DNA of 64,000 nucleotides from Acidianus infernus (GTDB taxonomy: Archaea > Thermoproteota > Thermoprotei_A > Sulfolobales > Sulfolobaceae). The notes beneath the pieces were generated by a model. That model ran no database searches and was not told where the DNA came from. It was given only the letters and a program-made list of their open reading frames with translations. Positions 18,971-27,825 of the stretch are shown piece by piece (positions within the stretch are counted from its first letter, which is position 1; each line of letters begins with the position of its first letter). The DNA is taken from positions 904,001 through 968,000 of the forward strand of contig NZ_WFIY01000004.1 of assembly GCF_009729545.1 (NCBI RefSeq), read 5' to 3'. The translations under genes were made by a program, and so were the position numbers.

Positions 18971-19342
18971 ATGAGACCATTAGTGGCGATTGATCTTAAT
19001 TCGAATATTGACTATCTTGTATTATTTAAATTTATAAATAATCTATTGAGGAAATTTAAGGACGTTGATATAACATTCATAGTCGACGATGGTAAAATTC
19101 TAGAATTTGATAACAACGAAGTGTTTAAGATCTCAGATTCCTACTCAACTGTAGAATTGGTAAGGGACTTAAAATCTATTTCCGACAAGGGAGATTCTCT
19201 GAGGTTAGAGAGCTTGTTAAAGCTAAAGAGAGAACTAGGGAGAAGTATTGTTATCTTAGTTAGCGATAGGAAAGTAAAATCTAAAGGTGAGCTTATATTC
19301 GTATTTGATGGGAAGAGAATACGTCTTCTGAAAGGAAATTGA
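18971..19342 (+). CDS. Uncharacterised 123-residue alpha/beta protein
   Basis: The protein alternates hydrophobic strands and helices (PLVAIDLNSN, helix, VDITFIVDDGKIL, helix, SIVILVSDR, ELIFVFDGKRI). The order loosely recalls a von Willebrand A fold, but the metal-site motif is not intact, so this is only a hint. No family is recognised and it is monocistronic. Confidence 0.6.
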   Translation: MRPLVAIDLNSNIDYLVLFKFINNLLRKFKDVDITFIVDDGKILEFDNNEVFKISDSYSTVELVRDLKSISDKGDSLRLESLLKLKRELGRSIVILVSDRKVKSKGELIFVFDGKRIRLLKGN

Positions 19343-19504
19343 AAATTTGTAAGGAAGAGGGCACAAATTCTTGTATTTTATGGGGAAATCAGTATTTATT
19401 AAGGATGAGAAAATAATCTTTAACAACGAGAGAAAATTAGAATAATGCAACTCTTTCACGTAACTACTCGTCTCTTAAATCATTTCTAAATACCGTTTTG
19501 GATA

Positions 19505-19520
19505 GTTATATTTATATAGT
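19505..19520 (+). promoter_or_regulatory. Preserved TATA box of the pseudogene at 19535
   Basis: GTTATATTTATATAGT is centred about 23-26 bases before the ATG at 19535, as for an active leaderless promoter. The gene it serves is broken, so the promoter may now drive a non-coding transcript through the hairpin region downstream. Confidence 0.45.
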
Positions 19521-19534
19521 ATTACACCGTATTG

Positions 19535-19965
19535 ATGACCGCTCACGAGGAGTTGGAGGGCGTTTTTCTCGACTATCTCCAAGGACTTGAGGATGGGTAT
19601 GTATGATTTCTCAAGTCAGTGGCTGAATTGAAAGTGATTAAAAATAAGGATAAGCTATGCCACAGATGAACATTGCATAGAACTCCCGTTTTTAGTTAAA
19701 GAGAATTATTTGAAGTTTAAGGACTATCTATTCCTTTTTTAGTGATGAGAGGAAAAAGCTAGCCAGGCTGTTTCTTCTTTTATCTCTCTCTACTTCTCAC
19801 GAGGTTTTTAATTGTTGTGGAAGCGTGAAAATCTTTATTGACAGCAAGTTGGCAGAAGTTGATTTAACTGACTTCCTCTTGGAAGGGTTCCCCCAAGGTG
19901 GGCTCATCAATTCTGGTTGCTCAAAGAATCAACCCCAGAGGAATGCTGGGGAGGAGCGTCATTAA
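19535..19965 (+). pseudogene. Frameshifted remnant of an unrecognised protein gene
   Basis: Starting at ATG 19535, one frame gives MTAHEELEGVFLDYLQGLED, an in-frame TGA at 19604, then FLKSVAELKVIKNKDK. The frame then shifts to YATDEHCIELPF, VKENYLKFKDYL and FLF. A single extra T in the T6 run at 19735-19740 shifts it again to SDERKKLARLFLLLSLST, VFNCCGSVKIFIDSKLAEVDLTDFLLEG and onward to TAA at 19963. Joined, these give about 140 residues of normal composition. I do not recognise the family. The base composition is less AT-rich than that of the neighbours, which suggests acquired DNA, perhaps an insertion-element cargo gene. Confidence 0.6.
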
Positions 19966-19968
19966 CGC
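19878..19968 (+). repeat. GC-rich chain of four small hairpins at the pseudogene 3' end
   Basis: Four inverted repeats follow each other: CTTGG/CCAAG (19878-19897), GGTTG/CAACC (19915-19934), CCCCAG/CTGGGG (19933-19951) and GCGT/ACGC (19956-19968), the second and third sharing two bases. A pyrimidine-rich run ending in TTTTT (about 20004-20009) follows, suitable for termination. Such structure is unusual in this AT-rich genome and resembles the right end of IS200/IS605-type elements or a structured RNA. No transposase is next to it, so the nature stays open. Confidence 0.4.
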
Positions 19969-20164
19969 CCTGGGCTACCCATTCCCTTCTCTCTCCTTAA
20001 CTCCCTTTTTGTAACTTAAAAAGAGGCTTTATTAAAATTTGTGGAAATTACGGTAGTACAAAATTAGTTTACTACATATTAAATGAAAATATAGCTATAA
20101 TGGAAAGAAGTGAGAATGATTCACAAAAAGCTTTAGAAGAAATTAAAGAATTTATATCTATCTT

Positions 20165-21325
20165 TTATCTTCTATTGATAATAGGGTCTGACCAATACTT
20201 AACGAAAAAGATCACAGCAGAAACTATTACTGGAATTTCCAATAAGAGCATTGAATATCCTAATCCTATGAACCCAGATAAGAATCCTATTATTGCAGGT
20301 ATGCTAGTAAATAAAATGTTATTATATGCCAAGAAGTACGAGTTAACAGCATTTCTTTCTTCTTGCGTTGTAGCTCTAGCTATCATTACTGTTGACATTG
20401 GAAATATTGAGCCGTGAGGAATACCAAGTAAAGCCATCATTATTAAGAATGACATGAAGCTAGGTGCAAATACCATGAATCCTAGCCCAAATGCAGTAAT
20501 TATTATAGAAATCAGTAGAGGATATTTAAGTGAATTAAAAGGTCTAATAGTCATAAAGCTTCTGGTTAAGAATGATAAAACAAAGAATGGAATGTATGAA
20601 GAGTAGCCTATTGCAGAACTTACGTGAAATTTTTCTATTGCATAAATTGTTAAAAATGCTGTAAATGCTGCAAAGGGAACATTATAAGTTGTAATAGAAA
20701 GTACAGAGGTTATGAAGCCTTTATTCTTTAGTACTGATAGTCCATATTTTTCTCTCTTAACATTAGGGAATTTTATAGTCCAAGCTATTCCTGCGCCTAT
20801 TAACGCTAAAGGCGTAAAAGCTAGAAATACCATTTTATAGCTCCCAGTTAAATGAAGAATGTAAGTTTCTAATGAAGGTCCTATAATCAAGCTTATGCTT
20901 AAGCTTGTTGAATATAATCCTAGAAGTCTCTCTGCAGTCTTTTTATCTTTAACTAGTGATGCAGATGTTATTAAATTAGGTAATATTAATCCAAATGAGA
21001 TTCCTGCTAAAGGAGTTATTAGCCATATTAATTCCGCATTAGAGAAATAATATAAAACTAGAATTATAACAATAGCCAAGTTTGACGCTATGAATGCATT
21101 TCTCCTTACTCTGGCATTCATTCTAGGATTTAGGTAAGACGTTGATATGAATGTGCTTATATATATTAACGATTCGAGTAATCCTGCCATTAAATTAGTT
21201 AATCCAAATACGTATTTTCCTAGCGGTGTTAATGTAGTAGTTACCATGTTATTTGTAGCTCTTGAGGTGATTGTAATTAAAGCTAAAGTTATAGCCATAT
21301 ATAAGAAATCCCTTTGTGAGCTCAT
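20165..21325 (-). CDS. MFS transporter, 12 predicted membrane helices
   Basis: 386 residues, almost entirely hydrophobic helices, with two halves of six joined by a short cytoplasmic loop near residue 195 (KFPNVKREKYG). GISFGLILPNL near 95 and GIPHGSIFPMSTV near 305 are paired repeats of the MFS core. Substrate unknown; export is more likely than sugar uptake, given the short loops and lack of a sugar transporter signature. A perfect palindrome overlies its TATA region. Confidence 0.85.
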   Translation of the reverse strand: MSSQRDFLYMAITLALITITSRATNNMVTTTLTPLGKYVFGLTNLMAGLLESLIYISTFISTSYLNPRMNARVRRNAFIASNLAIVIILVLYYFSNAELIWLITPLAGISFGLILPNLITSASLVKDKKTAERLLGLYSTSLSISLIIGPSLETYILHLTGSYKMVFLAFTPLALIGAGIAWTIKFPNVKREKYGLSVLKNKGFITSVLSITTYNVPFAAFTAFLTIYAIEKFHVSSAIGYSSYIPFFVLSFLTRSFMTIRPFNSLKYPLLISIIITAFGLGFMVFAPSFMSFLIMMALLGIPHGSIFPMSTVMIARATTQEERNAVNSYFLAYNNILFTSIPAIIGFLSGFIGLGYSMLLLEIPVIVSAVIFFVKYWSDPIINRR

Positions 21326-21340
21326 TGCAGTAAACTATGG

Positions 21341-21354
21341 AAACTATATAGTTT
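21341..21354 (-). promoter_or_regulatory. Palindrome on the TATA region of the MFS gene
   Basis: AAACTATATAGTTT is a perfect 14-base palindrome centred about 22 bases upstream of the start codon at 21325, and it includes the TATA-like CTATATAG. A further half-site AAACTAT lies at 21332-21338. A dimeric repressor binding here would block TBP directly, a common archaeal mode. No regulator gene is adjacent. Confidence 0.5.
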
Positions 21355-21424
21355 AAAAATGTTTCCTTAAATTTAAGCAAGTTATATTTTAATTATATTC
21401 TATGCAAATGAAGTTTAAACTAAG

Positions 21425-23647
21425 TTAAAGCTCTATGTAATCCTTCTCTTTTTGCCCATAATATTTTTTAACTATCTTCTCAATTCCTCTCCTTAGTAGA
21501 TTTTCAGCTTCTTGATTATTTACTCCTAGCATCTTTGCGGTATGAGACCAGCTTTTCCCTTGAAAAGTTCTTGCTATTATGGCTGATACTTCTTCCTCGT
21601 CCAATTTAAAACTCAAGTCGTAAAAATATTTTTCAGCAATAGCATGTATAGCTTCTGAGGCAGAATTATAAGGTATTTTTCCATTTAAGTAAGCATAAAT
21701 TTTACTTACATAAGTGTTATCAATTTCGATTTCTTTTTTAAACTCTATATTAGTCAGTATTTTTGCTAAAATTCTTGGATTAACGTTAAAGTAAACTTGA
21801 TGAGATGTTCTAAGAATCTTATCTTTCAATAATTTTCCTAACTCGACTAGAAACTTTTCTGCACTCGCAGTTAAAGCTTTCATTACTATTATAGAATATC
21901 CTCCTAATCCTTCATTTTTTCTGGATGCAAGATAAATAGGTTTAAATCCATTTTTTATCCAAAAATTTAGAACTTTATAATCAGCAACGAATGAAGAGCC
22001 TATCCAATCAATATTATTTTTTAGCGCAATTTTTTCCACATTAGATAAAAGTTTAGTTCCAAGGCCTTGATTTTGCAATTCCGGAGTTACAGCTATTCTC
22101 ATTATTCTCCATCCTTTTAATTTCCCAAAATTTCTTATCCTCATGTACTTTATAATTCTGTGAGGTATTAAATTTCCTTCATTTTCCTCACCGTTAAGTA
22201 TATGTTCTGCTGTAGTTTCATCTAAATTCCCTTCTTCAACTATTTCTGCTACAGCGTTATAACCTATAGTGAAAATTCTCTGAAAAGCCATATCTCCAAG
22301 AAACATTAAATCGTCTGGAGAATTTCTATAATGTGCCGAAACTAGTATTCCATAAATCTGCCTTAATAATTCTTCATTAGAGAATAGTTCTTCCTGAGTA
22401 ATTTCCATAAATTGAGTATTATTATAAACTTCTGGTTCTGCATCTAAAAGCATTACATTATATATGAATTTCTCTACTGGATCACCTTTAGCATATCTAA
22501 TAGGATAATCTAGCTTTATTATTTGAGAATTATCTAGGGAATTTATGTACTTCATGAACGCTTTTCCAGATCCCTCGTAACCGTGAATAGTGCTAATAAA
22601 AACTATTTTATCCCATGAATTTCTTATGTATTCTAAGTTTTCTATTCCTAAAGCGGCTGCTTCATCAACTATTATCAAGTCTCCACTTTCGTCTTTTGCC
22701 AGATCTGGAGAAGTCCATTTTATATTAACCTCTCCTGCCGATATTTTCATAATTTTTCCTTCTTTGGATATTTTTTTCTTGTACCTAATTTTTAAAGCTC
22801 TTAATCCTTCTTCAAGAAATTGTATTATTGCTTGTGATGAATAATAAGATGGAGATGTAATTATGACGTTAGTAGGCTTAGATAATGTCCTTTTTACATA
22901 AAAGGATAGTGCAAGTCCTACTCCTGCACTCTTTCCCCTACCTCTAGGAGCTGTAACTATAAGAATTCTTTTACCTTTTTCCAGGACAAAATCGAATTCC
23001 CTTATTAATTTAACTTGATCGTCAGTTAAACATAGGTCGTACAAACTTTTAGGGATTGTTTTATCATAACTTTTCTTATGAGGCTTTGAGACCTCTGATG
23101 AGGAGAAGGGTTTGAACTTAATCTCATTATCTTTGACAAGAATTATTCCCCTAGAGTTTATAGCAATTTTTATGAATCTATTTTCAAATAAGTTCTTTAC
23201 AATTCCGTTTCTAGTCAGCGAAAATTTATATAACTTATTAATATCTGAAATATCGTCAGAGTAAATTATTACTAAACCTCCACCTCTAGTTAAATCTACT
23301 AGCCTTGAGATATAATTTGGTCTAAAATCGTCAACTGCGTCTAAAATTGTTAAATCAAAGCTTTCACCTAGGTACTTTTCTGAAGAAGAATAATCTATGT
23401 CAACAATCTCATTAGTCTTTATTATATCCTTAAGAGTAGCTAATCTGTCTTTGCTTCCATTAACCCAAGGGTGAAAGGCGTAAGCTATTCTCGGATTACT
23501 ATTAACTTGCAGGTAAGTTTTGATTAACTCTATAGTATTATCTAGATAATTTTTACCTAAAATTATAGCTAAATGCCTATAATATCCGTTCTTTGCATCG
23601 TAAAAATTTTGTAATAGATTATTGAACTTCATATATTGGTTTCTCAC
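21425..23647 (-). CDS. tmcA: tRNA(Met) cytidine acetyltransferase TmcA (Nat10/Kre33 family)
   Basis: 740 residues. Domain order: N-terminal DUF1726-like part (1-195), a RecA-like helicase module with Walker A TAPRGRGKSAG (about 233-243) and Walker B LIIVDEAAA (about 325), a GNAT acetyltransferase domain with the acetyl-CoA loop VTPELQNQGLGTKL near 525, and a C-terminal tRNA-binding tail. The enzyme makes N4-acetylcytidine in RNA using ATP and acetyl-CoA; in hyperthermophilic archaea it acetylates many RNAs. It overlaps the dehydrogenase gene by 29 bases. Confidence 0.92.
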   Translation of the reverse strand: MRNQYMKFNNLLQNFYDAKNGYYRHLAIILGKNYLDNTIELIKTYLQVNSNPRIAYAFHPWVNGSKDRLATLKDIIKTNEIVDIDYSSSEKYLGESFDLTILDAVDDFRPNYISRLVDLTRGGGLVIIYSDDISDINKLYKFSLTRNGIVKNLFENRFIKIAINSRGIILVKDNEIKFKPFSSSEVSKPHKKSYDKTIPKSLYDLCLTDDQVKLIREFDFVLEKGKRILIVTAPRGRGKSAGVGLALSFYVKRTLSKPTNVIITSPSYYSSQAIIQFLEEGLRALKIRYKKKISKEGKIMKISAGEVNIKWTSPDLAKDESGDLIIVDEAAALGIENLEYIRNSWDKIVFISTIHGYEGSGKAFMKYINSLDNSQIIKLDYPIRYAKGDPVEKFIYNVMLLDAEPEVYNNTQFMEITQEELFSNEELLRQIYGILVSAHYRNSPDDLMFLGDMAFQRIFTIGYNAVAEIVEEGNLDETTAEHILNGEENEGNLIPHRIIKYMRIRNFGKLKGWRIMRIAVTPELQNQGLGTKLLSNVEKIALKNNIDWIGSSFVADYKVLNFWIKNGFKPIYLASRKNEGLGGYSIIVMKALTASAEKFLVELGKLLKDKILRTSHQVYFNVNPRILAKILTNIEFKKEIEIDNTYVSKIYAYLNGKIPYNSASEAIHAIAEKYFYDLSFKLDEEEVSAIIARTFQGKSWSHTAKMLGVNNQEAENLLRRGIEKIVKKYYGQKEKDYIEL

Positions 23648-24566
23648 CTTTTAGCGCTAATAATAAGTTTTTTACAGCAATTTCTGCCATTTTTTCTCTA
23701 GTTTCAATAGTAGCACTACCTAAATGCGGTGTTAAAACTACATTATTTAATTTAAGTAAAGGGCTATCTTTTGGCAGTGGTTCAATTTCAAATACATCTA
23801 GACCAGCTCCTTTTATCCATCCTTCTTGTAACGCCTTAATTAACGCTTTTTCGTCTACTACTTGACCTCTAGAGGCATTTATTAAGAATGCACTCCTTTT
23901 CATTTTCTTTAGTCTATCTTCGTTTATTAGATGGTAAGTGCTATCGTTTAGGTCCACGGTAATAACCACATAATCAGAATTCTCCAATAAGTAGTCTAAG
24001 TCTACATATTCTGCATCGACTTCTTCATGTTTTCTTCTACTGTTATAAATAATCCTCATATCAAAACCTTTTGCCCTTTTAACTAGTGCTTTGCCTATTC
24101 TTCCCATACCTACTATACCTAAAGTTTTACCGTGAACCTCTGTTCCAAGCATAAATGTTGGGTACCAAGGAGTTTTCCATTCTCCTTTCCTAATTAATGA
24201 GTCACCTTCACAAATTCTTCTTGCTACTGAAAGTATTAATCCAAAAATTAAGTCTGCAGTAGCATCTGTAAGCACTTCTGGAGTATAAGTTACTATGATT
24301 CCTCTAGATTTTGCATATTTTATGTCAATGTGATCATAGCCTACGCTATACGTGCTTATAACTTTAAGTTTTTTAGCACGATCTATTATCTCTTTATCAA
24401 TTTTCTCTGTCAATGTGATAAGTATTCCATCTTTGTCCTCTATGTTATTTAAAATCCACTCTTTTGGAGGTGGATAAATGTCTTCCCATAGCGTCACATT
24501 GCATTCTCTTTTTAAATACTCTATCCAATTTCCAGGTAATTTTTTAGTAACTAATACATTGTACAC
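23619..24566 (-). CDS. D-2-hydroxyacid dehydrogenase (glyoxylate/hydroxypyruvate reductase-like)
   Basis: 315 residues. The NAD-binding loop is GKTLGIVGMGRIGKALVKRA near residue 145, substrate-binding SVGYDHID near 75, and catalytic Arg (NASRGQVVDEKAL near 232), Glu (near 260) and His (LTPHLGSAT near 281) are all present. Probably reduces glyoxylate or hydroxypyruvate. It is upstream of and overlaps tmcA, so co-expression is likely though functionally unexplained. Confidence 0.9.
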   Translation of the reverse strand: MYNVLVTKKLPGNWIEYLKRECNVTLWEDIYPPPKEWILNNIEDKDGILITLTEKIDKEIIDRAKKLKVISTYSVGYDHIDIKYAKSRGIIVTYTPEVLTDATADLIFGLILSVARRICEGDSLIRKGEWKTPWYPTFMLGTEVHGKTLGIVGMGRIGKALVKRAKGFDMRIIYNSRRKHEEVDAEYVDLDYLLENSDYVVITVDLNDSTYHLINEDRLKKMKRSAFLINASRGQVVDEKALIKALQEGWIKGAGLDVFEIEPLPKDSPLLKLNNVVLTPHLGSATIETREKMAEIAVKNLLLALKGEKPIYEVQ

Positions 24567-24718
24567 TGTATCTACTCATATCCGTCATTTTTAGCCTTTT
24601 CTTATAGGTCAAATTAAAAAATGTTAAATAAAGCCACGTTATTTCTATTTATCGTTTAATTGAATTATAGGTAAAATTATTTTTATCATAACACCATAAT
24701 TCATTTCGGTGTAATGTA

Positions 24719-25467
24719 ATTCCAGTTGAAAAGAGCGTTCTAATAAATAGAGCCTTAGAAGTTGTTGAAAAAGCTAAGGAAAAAGGAATAGTGCTAAGGT
24801 TAATAGGAGGAGCCGCTGTAGCAGTAATAGCACCAAAAGGAAGTGAGTTATTTTCTAGAACATATAAGGACGCGGATTACTTTGGCCTTTCTTCTCAAAG
24901 GAAAGAAATTACTTCATTACTAGAAGGCTTAAATATGGAGCCTAATAAGAGGTTTAATGCTCTTCATGGGTATAATAGATTAATGTTTTATGATCCAGTA
25001 TTAAATTCCACAATTGATGTTTTCTTGGATGAGTTTGTAATGTGTCATAAATTAATTTTGAAGGATAGATTAAAAATCTATTATCCGTCTATACCTCCTT
25101 CAGATTTACTTTTAACTAAGATGCAAATAATTAACCTTACAGAGAACGATAAGAAAGATATCGCTGCATTATTATACGACTTTGAGATAGGTGACAAGGA
25201 TGAAGATAAGACATTAGATGGCAATTATATTGCAAAACTGTTATCTGATGATTGGGGCTTTTATAAGACTTTTACAATAAATCACGATAGAATGAAAGAA
25301 TATTTGAAAGGAAATGTTTATGCTTCTAACATCTTGCCTAAATTAGATAAATTAAGAGAAATGATAGAATCTCATCCTAAATCATTAAAGTGGAAGATGA
25401 GGGCTAAAATTGGCGAAAGAGTTAAGTGGTATGAAGAACCGGAGGAAGTTAACACAAACTTCCAGGG

Positions 25468-25486
<19 letters not shown>
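24719..25486 (+). CDS. Nucleotidyltransferase-fold protein with no standard start codon
   Basis: The core LRLIGGAAVAVIAP, then the KDADYFGL metal-site region and a C-terminal alpha-helical part, resembles the AbiEii/MNT nucleotidyltransferase group. The GTG at 24791 would cut into the first strand (RLIGG), while the open frame continues upstream with VEKSVLINRALEVVEKAKEK, clearly coding. No ATG, GTG or TTG exists between the upstream stop (24689) and 24791; the best position is ATT at 24719. The stop TGA (25484) lies inside the antisense tRNA-Leu gene. Function unknown; a role as a defence antitoxin or toxin partner is not supported by neighbours. Confidence 0.6.
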
Positions 25487-25552
<66 letters not shown>

Positions 25553-25586
25553 ACCTTAAATATTCGGATATTAGGCTTAAAAAATT

Positions 25587-25856
25587 TTAGTCCTTTACAG
25601 TTTCCAAAATTGAGACTACGTTCCAGATAGATATTCTAGTATGAGTAGGCATATTCGGATCTTGACTTATATCTTCAAGGATTCCAATTGCATTGGCAGC
25701 CCTAATTCCTGCACTCAAATTAGGGTCTTGCAAATTTCTTATGGCATCTGTTGCTGCTCTTCTAATGTTTCTTGGAACGCTAGTGTCATTAACTATTTTT
25801 TGTAAAATGATTACGGCTTGTTTAATTTTAGCTTCATTGTCATAAAGAGTTGCCAT
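25587..25856 (-). CDS. UPF0147 family protein
   Basis: 89 residues, all helical, with the repeated pattern VPRNIRRAATDAIRNL and MPTHTRISIWNVVSILE typical of this small archaeal family (HEAT-like helix pairs). Function is not known. It is divergent from the zinc-ribbon gene, with a 58-base intergenic promoter region. Confidence 0.88.
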   Translation of the reverse strand: MATLYDNEAKIKQAVIILQKIVNDTSVPRNIRRAATDAIRNLQDPNLSAGIRAANAIGILEDISQDPNMPTHTRISIWNVVSILETVKD

Positions 25857-25914
25857 GGTTTCTCACCAGATATACTTTTTACTCTAATAGATTAAGAATT
25901 ATTTCGGGTATAAA

Positions 25915-26262
25915 ATGACTGACGACTCCATTAAGAAAGCAGCAGAATTATTGAGACAAGGAGCTACAATGCTAAGTGAAGCATGTCCAGTTTGTGGGTC
26001 TCCTTTATTTAGGTTAAAGACCGGAGATGTAATATGCCCAGTTCACGGCAAAGTTTATATCGTGAAGAGCGATGAGGAAGAAAAAAAGGTCAAGAAAGAT
26101 ATAATGTTAAGTTCTGTTGAGGACTTTCTTGTTGAAGGATTATATTCTACTGCAAAAAAGATAAAGGAAGACCCTTACGATAGTGAGACGTTGGTTCAAA
26201 TAATTAGATATTTAGATGCAATAGAAAGGATTAGGAAATTAGTTCCTCAACATAATTCTTAG
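25915..26262 (+). CDS. Sjogren's/scleroderma autoantigen-1 type zinc protein
   Basis: 115 residues. The N-terminal helix KKAAELLRQGATMLSEACP leads into a zinc ribbon (CPVCGSPLFRLKTGDVICPVHG, ligands C, C, C, H), then a charged helical tail. This is the archaeal family related to human SSSCA1 (ZNRD2). Function unclear. It converges on tmk with a 32-base overlap. Confidence 0.87.
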   Translation: MTDDSIKKAAELLRQGATMLSEACPVCGSPLFRLKTGDVICPVHGKVYIVKSDEEEKKVKKDIMLSSVEDFLVEGLYSTAKKIKEDPYDSETLVQIIRYLDAIERIRKLVPQHNS

Positions 26263-26800
26263 CTTCGCTTAATACTTCTTCAAAAGTTTTAGTAGAATTG
26301 ATAATTTTTATTGAATTCTCATTTTTGGCAATTTCCAAGTAATTTTCCCTGACCTTTTGGAGGAGAGAAAGTTTCTCCTTAAAGTTAAATTTATCATCTT
26401 TTTTAATTCTTGTTATAGCTATTTCAGCTGGTATATCTAACAAAAGTGTAAGTTCAGGCTTTGGAAAGAACTTGTTTACTTCGACTATCCAGTTTTTATC
26501 TATTCCCATTGCTGATTGATAAGCAATGGTAGAATAATAATATCTGTCGGTTATGATAATATTATATTGATTTTGTTTCATAATCCAATTTACATGAACG
26601 CCTCTATCTGCAGAAAATAAGAGAGTAAGCGTTACTGGATCTTTCCATCCTTCTTCTTGAATTAACTTTGAGATCTCTTCAGTAAAGGGCTCAGCAGTAA
26701 GTAATACTTTCTTTTTCTTCTCGTTCTCTAGCCATTTCTTAAGCTCTTTTGCCAAAGTAGTTTTTCCGGAACCGTCTATGCCTTCTATTGCAATTAACAT
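26231..26800 (-). CDS. tmk: Thymidylate kinase
   Basis: 189 residues with P-loop IAIEGIDGSGKTTLAKEL (residues 3-20), DRGVHVNWI, the DRYYYSTIAYQ motif near 90 and a lid region near 135-150. It phosphorylates dTMP to dTDP. It overlaps the upstream polynucleotide kinase gene by seven bases and sits last in a run of three minus-strand genes (RuvC-like, GRC3, tmk). Confidence 0.93.
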   Translation of the reverse strand: MLIAIEGIDGSGKTTLAKELKKWLENEKKKKVLLTAEPFTEEISKLIQEEGWKDPVTLTLLFSADRGVHVNWIMKQNQYNIIITDRYYYSTIAYQSAMGIDKNWIVEVNKFFPKPELTLLLDIPAEIAITRIKKDDKFNFKEKLSLLQKVRENYLEIAKNENSIKIINSTKTFEEVLSEAKNYVEELIS

Positions 26801-27825
26801 TTGCTAAACCTTATTCTTCTCTCCTTAAATTCCTCATTTAAACTTATATTACCTAAAATTACCCCTTGAACTTTATTTATTGGTGTAAGAATTTTAACCC
26901 CATCTTGATTTATCTCTTTTATTATTCCTGCACCAGAGATTTTTCCCTCATTTACTATTCCAACTAACCCCCCTAGAAGTTCCTCAATAAAATATCCGCT
27001 ACAAGGCTCCTCATAGAATAGTTGTAAAGGCTCGTCAAATCCGACGAACAGACCTTCTGCTAATTTCTTACCTAATACTTGTTCATATTCAAGGGTTACT
27101 ATAGAGGCTTTCTCGAAATATTTTTTATATTTTGAAATTCTATATGATATTCTCTTTGCTCTACTTCTTTCTAAAAATGATGGAATTTTCTTCGCCATGA
27201 TTGCCTTTTTTCTGATATTAGATGGAAAATAATCAACGATCTTCTCATCAAACGAAATTATGAAATCTGGGTCTAATTCATAGATCATGTAGAGCTTGTG
27301 CAAAAAAGCTTTATAGCCTCTTATCCATCCGTCTGTATCAATTATAGTCAGAGAATGTTTTTCCTTATCTAGAATTTTTCCTATAAGTTCTATGTGAAGT
27401 CTGTAATTTCTAGAAGGAGAAATGTCTCCAAAAAACTCCAGAATCCCATCTGTTGACGATATAAAAGTTGGTAAATATCTAGACTGTCCGACGTCTGCAT
27501 CTATAATCACCGAATCTTTATTCATGTTATGAATTATGTCAGAAAAGTAACTTTTTCCAGAGTCAGTATTTCCTAAAAGTAGGACTTTTCCTCCAGATAT
27601 CTGAGATGCTAACTCTTCCCAGCCCAGATGAGGGATTTCGGCTAATATTTTGCAATCTGTGTCTATTTCTGACTCTTCTTCTGGAACTATACTGAAGCTT
27701 TCTTCGTCAATTTGTCTGTATTCTTTCTCGTTAATTTCAATTCCTTTTATCAATATTCTTCCTTTTATTACAGTTAGCTTACAAGGTCCCTTGCTTATAT
27801 AATCTATTCCCTTTTTAACTAACAT
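26794..27825 (-). CDS. Polynucleotide 5'-hydroxyl kinase (GRC3/Clp1 family)
   Basis: 343 residues. An N-terminal beta domain (about 1-60) precedes the P-loop VLLLGNTDSGKSYFS near residue 82, Walker B-type VIIDADVGQSRYLPT near 110 (the lid/clasp DxGQ), and TIIDTDGWIRGYKA near 158, all hallmark motifs. Archaeal members phosphorylate 5'-OH ends of RNA and DNA, with roles in RNA processing and possibly tRNA splicing. Coupled by overlaps with both neighbours. Confidence 0.9.
   Translation of the reverse strand: MLVKKGIDYISKGPCKLTVIKGRILIKGIEINEKEYRQIDEESFSIVPEEESEIDTDCKILAEIPHLGWEELASQISGGKVLLLGNTDSGKSYFSDIIHNMNKDSVIIDADVGQSRYLPTFISSTDGILEFFGDISPSRNYRLHIELIGKILDKEKHSLTIIDTDGWIRGYKAFLHKLYMIYELDPDFIISFDEKIVDYFPSNIRKKAIMAKKIPSFLERSRAKRISYRISKYKKYFEKASIVTLEYEQVLGKKLAEGLFVGFDEPLQLFYEEPCSGYFIEELLGGLVGIVNEGKISGAGIIKEINQDGVKILTPINKVQGVILGNISLNEEFKERRIRFSKC

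Noticed and set aside
19534..19630. C/D box RNA starting at TTGATGA with CTGA near 19625
   Set aside because: The distance is about 85 bases, too long, box C starts with T, and the stretch reads well as protein coding from the ATG at 19535.
20100..20417. 105-residue plus-strand reading frame
   Set aside because: Most of it is antisense to the MFS transporter with its repeated hydrophobic codons, and it has no recognisable domain; it is a shadow frame.
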